The translations under genes were made by a program, and so were the position numbers. The notes beneath the pieces were generated by a model. The model was not told the origin of the DNA. It did not search any database and saw nothing but the letters and a program-made list of their open reading frames with translations. A stretch of DNA of 64,000 bases from Lamellibrachia luymesi. Taxonomy: Eukaryota > Annelida > Polychaeta > Sabellida > Siboglinidae. The stretch spans positions 217,595-281,594 of the forward strand of contig SDWI01000309.1 in assembly GCA_009193005.1 (NCBI GenBank). The letters run 5' to 3'. This document shows, one piece after another, positions 58,277 through 64,000 of this stretch (positions are counted from its first letter, which is position 1; every line of letters starts with the position of its first letter).

Positions 58277-58720
58277 TTGTGCAAAACCGGTCTCATTTGC
58301 CTCAACACCCTGAGGTCACTGTTGGTACACCCAAAAGACAGAACAGCAAAGTGTGGGGTAGTATATGACATACAATGCCCAGAATGTGACCAACACTATA
58401 TAGGAGAAACAGCCAGAACATCTATCTTGTCGCCAACCCCTATCAGTGAACACAAACTGAACACAGGCCATCAGTACTCTATGAAGGACGTTAATATTCT
58501 AGACCACGAGGAGAAAAATAAAGGAGGCGATTAACATCCACAGAAAGAAACCTACGCTGAACCGAGACGTCGGCCAGGAGCTCCCACCAGTCCTACTCCA
58601 GCTTGTGTCACATGACATTGGTCATGTGACACATCCGTAACTTCAGTCTGCTGAAGAAGACTGCGAAATGCAGTCGAAATATTCAGAACAAACTTCAAGT
58701 TTCTTGAGAGGTAATTATGA
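58277..58720 (+). pseudogene. Penelope-like element 3' fragment (GIY-YIG region)
   Basis: Encodes LLVHPKDRTAKCGVVYDIQC then PECDQHYIGETART, the start of the GIY-YIG endonuclease domain of Penelope-like elements, then after a deletion SEHKLNTGHQ, KDVNILDHEE and, in another frame, RKPTLNRDVGQELPPVLLQL. The middle of the nuclease domain is missing, so it is inactive. The palindrome GTGTCACATGAC...GTCATGTGACAC follows at 58606-58632. Confidence 0.8.
58651..58679 (+). ncRNA. Hammerhead-ribozyme-like core in Penelope tail
   Basis: CTGAAGA (58651-58657) fits the hammerhead CUGANGA box. A stem follows, GACTGC pairing with GCAGTC (58659-58664 with 58670-58675), and then GAAA (58676-58679). Penelope-like elements are known to carry hammerhead motifs. 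Stem III and the cleavage site were not identified, so activity is doubtful. Confidence 0.4.
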
Positions 58721-60080
58721 TTAATATATTAAAATAGTTTTATTTATGTTTCCTGGTGGTTAAGTAACGACATTTACACATAAATGTGATGCACATCTAT
58801 GGACATCACATTTATGGACTTTATTTTAAAACCAACATCACATTAGCACCATTAGGGCCAAAGTTCTGTATACATATGTTAAAACTCCATCCTCAACGTG
58901 TTAAAACTATCTATCGCAAATCCGGTTTGTTGATGACCAAATATGTAGTGTGTGAATAGTTTATGTAACATCCGCAATCGATTTACTTCAAATCATCGAA
59001 ATAACTGACTTTAGTTTTTAGATCTTGTAAGGCACAAGTGGATATCAAAAATAGTAAACATTGCGCAGGTCCATGCCGATCATGAGTGTCACTTCATCCT
59101 CTTGCTGATCAAAAGACAAAGTAAAAAAATTTCCCCAAGGGTGAAATTCATGAATTTTCAGCATTATTAATTTCACTTCAATTAATGTTTGACCCAACAT
59201 TAAGTAATAGCGTCTAATTTAACAAAAACTACATGTAATAGTAACACAAATGAGCTAGCATATTGCAGTAGATACTACGTAGGTTTGATTTTTCATAGAA
59301 TTAATTTAAAATGAGAGAAATGAAAAAAAATCGAATTGAGGAGGGTAAAAAAACTCACAATTGCTATATCTCAAGATCTTATAAAGGTCTCATTCTATGA
59401 AATTTGTTGATACAATGACCTTGCTATTAATAATAAAAATTACTAAAAATTGGGTTTTACACATTTTAGGTATATCAGGTTAAAGTCGGTGACCTCCAAC
59501 ATTTTTTCAACTGCCATGCGTATGTGGAAAGGACAATGTCTTAGCTTCACTTTAAGACCAATATAAGTACTTTAAGACCAATATAAGTACTTTAGCACCG
59601 TTAGGGCCAAAGTTATGTCTACATATGTTAAGACATAACACATTCTTTGGTAATTTTTTATCATTAATATTCAATAACTCTAAAACTATTTCACTCACTG
59701 GAAATTGACAAAAGAAAATATTGTAGAGGACCAAAATGTGTAAAAAAAATTCATTAAAATCAAAGGGGGTCGAGAACATTTTGTCCTTTCATTTGGTTGA
59801 TTTCATATGGAACTAACCTAGTTTTATACTACATTATTTCCAAACTATAAAATAGCATACTGGTATTGTATTCTAAGTAATGTTATCTTCACACACAAGT
59901 TATTATTGTATTAAAACAAGTTTTTCATCCATGTGAAATGGTTTATTTTATGGAAAAGGTCTCTTCACAACCCTTCCATAGTGTCCATAAAATTTAATGA
60001 TATTTCAACACAATATGATCAATACCCCAAAATATTTGTTTTTACATTGCAGTGATATCAAAGTTCATTATACAAAAGAA
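58721..60080. other. Gene-free stretch with local repeats
   Basis: Contains inverted ACATAAATGTGAT/ATCACATTTATG (58776-58814), two dispersed copies of TTAGGGCCAAAGTT (58852 and 59593), and a 22-bp tandem doublet of CTTTAAGACCAATATAAGTA at 59551-59592. No gene. Confidence 0.5.
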
Positions 60081-60081
60081 A

Positions 60082-60472
60082 TTAGACCAACACATTCAAT
60101 TTGTTTTTACCAAAACACAAAGTGTTTGACACGCTGATCTTGACTCAGTCGAATATATTTCTTCAGTTATCCTGGAATTAATCAAAGTGACAAGACAACA
60201 GTGCCATAACATTCTACACCATGCAGCCAGTGACTTTCTGGCCAATGTCACGCCAACCAAAACCTATTGGCAATTNCAAAAGACCAACACATTCAATTTG
60301 TTTTTACCAAAACACAAAGTGTTTGACACGCTGATCTTGACTCAGTCGAATATATTTCTTCAGTTATCCTGGAATTAATCAAAGTGACAAGACAACAGTG
60401 CCATAACATTCTACACCATGCAGCCAGTGACTTTCTGGCCAATGTCACGCCAACCAAAACCTATTGGCAATT
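60082..60472. repeat. Near-exact 195-bp direct duplication around an N
   Basis: 60082-60275 and 60281-60472 are essentially identical and are joined by an N at 60276. This looks like an unmerged assembly overlap rather than biology. Confidence 0.85.
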
Positions 60473-60534
60473 ATGTAGTTACTTTCCAAAAGTATAAATT
60501 CCAACAAGGGCGGAAACAGTGTACACTTGTATGC

Positions 60535-62781
60535 TCATAATTTTTGCTGTTGCATCATCCGCCTTAGTTCCTCAAGTTCTTGTTTCAGTTTTGCATTCTC
60601 CTCTGCTAAACATCTGGCTTTCTCATCTTCTAAACTCGATGATCGTCTTGATTCAGGTGCTGTGGACCAGACAAGGCGAACGATTCAAAATGCATGCCTA
60701 ATAAAACCTTTCTAAAATTTACATATGCATTCAAATTGTGGTACACCCTGTTAAAGCTACGCATGTCAAAATGAGAATTTTTTTTATTTAGTGTGACAAC
60801 TACACAACAAATGTTGAATAAATTCTTAATAAAAATGTTTGATTGATATCTTCAAATTTACTTACTACGACATCGAACAATAAATTATACACAAGAAATC
60901 TAAACATGTTAACTACCAAAGTGCAATCTTTTTCTTTCACAAATTCACAAACATTAAAACATATAACATGAAGATAACTACTTTTGAAATACTGAGGTAA
61001 TGAACTATGAACTATGTGGGAACCCTTCAGCTGAATAATTATAACTATACAGTAAGTAGAATAGAATACTAAATTTAAAATGGATTATCACTTCCTCCAA
61101 AGACATTGGTTCCAAAATGTACACTATTAGTTATGGTATACCTGAAAGCTGAAAAGTGAAGATGATTTTAACCAAAGCTAGATACCGTTGTTGTCCTGGG
61201 AATCCGCTACCCCTCTCGTCACAAGCTGCGTGCCGACATCTTGCCCGCTGACGTCATCACCTGTAGTGTCAACCAGCCGTACGGAGAGGGAGCCACTGTT
61301 GCCGGAGCGGTTCACAACAATCATGTAGAGCCGCACAGGGCTGTCTGCGGTGGCTACAAGTGACTTGAATGTTTCTGTCGCCTCAGCCGTCCAGTCAGGT
61401 CCTACAGGTCTCAACCCTGGGGTAGAAGGAAACATAAGTAGGACTTCCACATAAATAAATAAACATTCCTGAAAGTCTCGTGAAAATGTCCATTCAAATA
61501 AACTGTCTATTGAAAAAGAAGATTTAAAATGTAATGTTATTTAGTTTTCGAAACCTGGTTATTAAAATCTCCTCAGCACATTGCTTGATGATCTTTCATT
61601 GATTGGTAATCTCTCTGGATGGGTGAACTTGTTCAAAAATGGTAAAAAAAAAACCCAGAAACCTGTATGAATCATAATTTTCTTCAAACCACAAATATGT
61701 GAAAAGTCCACCGTCAACAACATGTCATAACCAGTCGAATACAAGAACAGACACGCCACTTGCCACTGCGCCTTTACCCTTACTCAAATAAGGGGCCATT
61801 CACAACCGTCAACATTTACATATTTGCATATAGCGTACCCAAAGGGGACGGGAGTCAAGGCTAGTGTACTGTTTTTTTTAAATGTAGATCACACGCGAAA
61901 TATTGTTGCGTCATGCAGCACAGTAATACAGACTGACATCTTGGAAATTCAAAACTTTGTGGAAAACAATTATCAATAATACACCTTGGAATTGTTAGAA
62001 AAACACAAAGCTTTAACATAATTATTGGAGATAAATGTTTGTAAACATATTTTGATTGTAGGTCCTACACATGCACTATGTCATGACATTGTTACATCGA
62101 TATATTTTTCAATGTGAAAAATTATCAACATTTTAAAGCACTAATTCAGGGAGGGGTGTATGAGAATTATCAACATTTTAAAGCACTAATTCGGGAGGGG
62201 TGTATGAGAATTATCAACATGTTAAAGTACTAATTTGGGGAGGGCTGTATGAGAATTATCAACATTTTAAAGTACTAATTCGGGAGGGGCGTATGAGAAT
62301 TATCAACATTTTAAAGTACTAATTCGGGGAGGGGCGTATGAGAATTATCAACATTTTAAAGTACTAATTCGGGAGGGGTGTATGAGAATTATCAACATTT
62401 TAAAGTTCTAATTCGGGGAGGGGTGTATGAGAATTATCAACATTTTAAAGTACTAATTCGGGGAGGGGTGTATGAGAATTATCAACATTTTAAAGTACTA
62501 ATTCGGGAGGGGTGTGAGAATTATCAACATTTTAAAGTACTAATTCGAGAGGGGTGTATGAGAATTAGTACGCCTTGCATAAACGTGTAAATGTCAAAAA
62601 TTGTGAACAAACAACACACCTGCAAATGAGCACCTGATGGCCTGCGAGGGGATGGGACAGAACTGGCTGCAGAATGGCTGCAGATTGCTCACATCGTCTG
62701 TCACAATGTTGCCAAAGTCGACAAAGAAGACAGAGGCTGTATTCCCCTGTCTGTGTTCCACAACTGCGCGATACCAGTTTC
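60535..62781 (-). CDS. Tudor-domain protein, last three exons
   Basis: Exons in reading order: 62620-62781, 61186-61416, 60535-60659. GT/AG junctions, split codons agree, ends in TGA. The first seen exon carries a Tudor core (GNWYRAVVEHRQG, VFFVDFGNIVTDDVSNLQPF), followed by the extended-Tudor C-terminal part (CSFAG, then LRPVGPDWTAEATETFKSLV and SVRLVDTTG in the next exon). The last exon is a coiled coil (LEDEKARCLAEENAKLKQEL, EELRRMMQQQKL). Extended Tudor domains bind symmetrically dimethylated arginine in Piwi-type proteins in germ granules, so a germline piRNA role is inferred. The 5' exons are beyond the window. The exact TDRD member cannot be assigned. Confidence 0.85.
61791..62056. repeat. 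Dispersed repeat, second copy
   Basis: Matches 26293-26600, starting AAGGGGCC and including CATCTTGGAAATTCAAAACT. In a Tudor-gene intron. Confidence 0.7.
62109..62570. repeat. 43-44-bp minisatellite in Tudor-gene intron
   Basis: About ten units of GTATGAGAATTATCAACATT, TTAAAGTACTAATTC, GGGGAGGG. It ends about 50 bp downstream of the exon 62620-62781 donor. Confidence 0.92.
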
Positions 62782-63280
62782 CTGTCAACAGTAATGGTTC
62801 CACAGTCAGGATCAATGGCAGCAAATGGTAAGTTATATATTTGTAATCCACATCATACACCCTGTGCAATACAAAACTTGAATAGACGATATTCGCAATG
62901 CATACGCATTTTTTTACGTCCCACAACTGTGGTTCCACCCTTAGCCAACAGGTGTTGTATGTGTTATAAATAACAACCTCTTTTGGAAATTTTATTTTAA
63001 AAGGTGGATCTTCAGGTGACGCTGACATGTTATATTACTGCAGACGTGCAATAAATGTTCAAAACTCCAGTGTGTGCATTTAAAACTTAGTCAGGACAGA
63101 CGTAACAATTGCCAATGTACTACCAAATTATAGTAGTCTCACAAAATTCCACTTGAGTGCCCCCCCACCCCGACCCCCAACCCTAGTATACAGTGTGTAG
63201 TTGAAATGTTTTTTGTTAGTAACAAGGCTACGGACAAACATTACTCGTGATGGGTATTATTAGCTGGATAGTGATATTCC
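62782..63280. other. Intron sequence of Tudor gene
   Basis: A minus-strand open frame continues upstream of the exon to 63028 (starting MSASPEDPPF), but a good acceptor at 62782 and loss of Tudor resemblance upstream argue that it is intronic. Confidence 0.5.
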
Positions 63281-64000
63281 ACCCGCATAGCAATAATATT
63301 ACAGTAGTGATTGTGGCCCAGAGGGGTGGGGTTGACATTCTACCCCCGTAGCAATAATACTGCAGTGGTGACTGGGGCTCAGAGGGGTCGGGGTTGACAT
63401 TCTACCCCCGTAGCAAAAATACAGTAGTGGCGACTATGGCCCAGAGGGGTCGGGGGTTGACATTCTACCCCCTGTAGCAATAATACTGCAGTGGTGACTG
63501 GGGCTCAGAGGGGTCGGGGTTGACATTCTACCCCCGTAGCAATAATACTGCAGTGGTGACTGGGGCCCAGAGGGGTGGGGGTTGACATTCTACCCCCGTA
63601 GCAATAATACTGCAGTGGTGACTGGGGCCCAGAGGGGTGGGGGTTAACATTCTACCCCCGTAGCAATAATACTGCAGTGGTGACTGGGGCTCAGAGGGGT
63701 CGGGGTTGACATTCTACCCCCGTAGCAATAATACTGCAGTGGTGACTGGGGCCCAGAGGAGTGGGGGTTGACATTCTACCCCCGTAGCAATAATACTGCA
63801 GTGGTGACTGGAGCCCAGAGGGGTCGGGGTTGACATTCTACCCCCATAGCAATAATACTGCAGTGGTGACTGGGGCTCAGAGGGGTAGGGGTTGACATTC
63901 TACCCCCGTAGCAATAATACTGCAGTGGTGACTGTGGCCCAGAGGGGTCGGGGTTGACATTCTACCCCCGTAGCAATAATACTGCAGTGGTGACTGGGGC
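63281..64000. repeat. 62-63-bp minisatellite running off the window
   Basis: At least eleven units of GTAGCAATAATACTGCAGTG, GTGACTGGGGCTCAGAGGGG, TCGGGGTTGACATTCTACCC, CC. Units differ at a few sites. The array is unfinished at 64000. Confidence 0.93.

Noticed and set aside
62782..63028. Upstream extension of the Tudor exon (MSASPEDPPF...)
   Set aside because: A good splice acceptor lies at 62782 and the upstream part has no Tudor features.
62109..64000. CRISPR-like repeated arrays
   Set aside because: Direct tandem repeats without unique spacers, in animal DNA; plain minisatellites.

Overview
The window is eukaryotic genomic DNA from an animal: five intron-split genes with GT/AG junctions, long AT-rich introns, and dense decayed retrotransposons, DNA transposons, tRNA-like SINEs and minisatellites. 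An ADGF/ADA2 adenosine deaminase, an animal GH3 beta-xylosidase, a Penelope-like element, CR1/jockey and craTA-type LINE remnants and a Mutator-like element together fit a marine invertebrate (lancelet, hemichordate, echinoderm or mollusc). The species cannot be fixed from the sequence. Two single N bases (13398, 60276) show this is a draft assembly.

Layout. 15-8143 (minus): seven exons of a secreted ADA2-type adenosine deaminase whose 3' exons lie left of the window; its introns hold LINE pieces and a partly deleted tandem duplication that includes a broken exon copy. 8241-14325: a Mutator-like DNA transposon (MULE) with terminal arms built from repeated GGTGAATTCGGCCC units, a transposase with one in-frame stop, a PHD-like zinc-finger exon, and a duplicated right arm around a LINE fragment. 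14.4-22.6 kb: microsatellites, a SINE and a decayed LINE with a 22-bp minisatellite in its reverse transcriptase tail. 22790-37694 (plus): a complete 12-exon GH3 gene (739 aa) whose exon phases all close; its introns carry a truncated histone H4 copy, TTAA-type inverted-repeat elements and LINE tails. 39365-45511 (minus): a five-exon gene for a 260-aa protein with a CBM20-like (starch/glycogen-binding-like) domain, with a small plus-strand gene (41372-42362) nested in its third intron. 47.1-51.7 kb: several minus-strand LINE remnants with two minisatellites. 51.7-60.5 kb: mostly empty DNA with a SINE and a Penelope-like fragment. 60535-62781 (minus): the last three exons of a Tudor-domain gene that continues to the right. 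62.1-64 kb: two minisatellites.

The host genes are not an operon and no shared pathway is evident, although two relate to carbohydrates (GH3 hydrolase, CBM20-like protein) and two encode predicted secreted enzymes (ADA2, GH3). Exon joins were worked out by hand from splice signals, reading phase and family resemblance; no search or alignment program was run.
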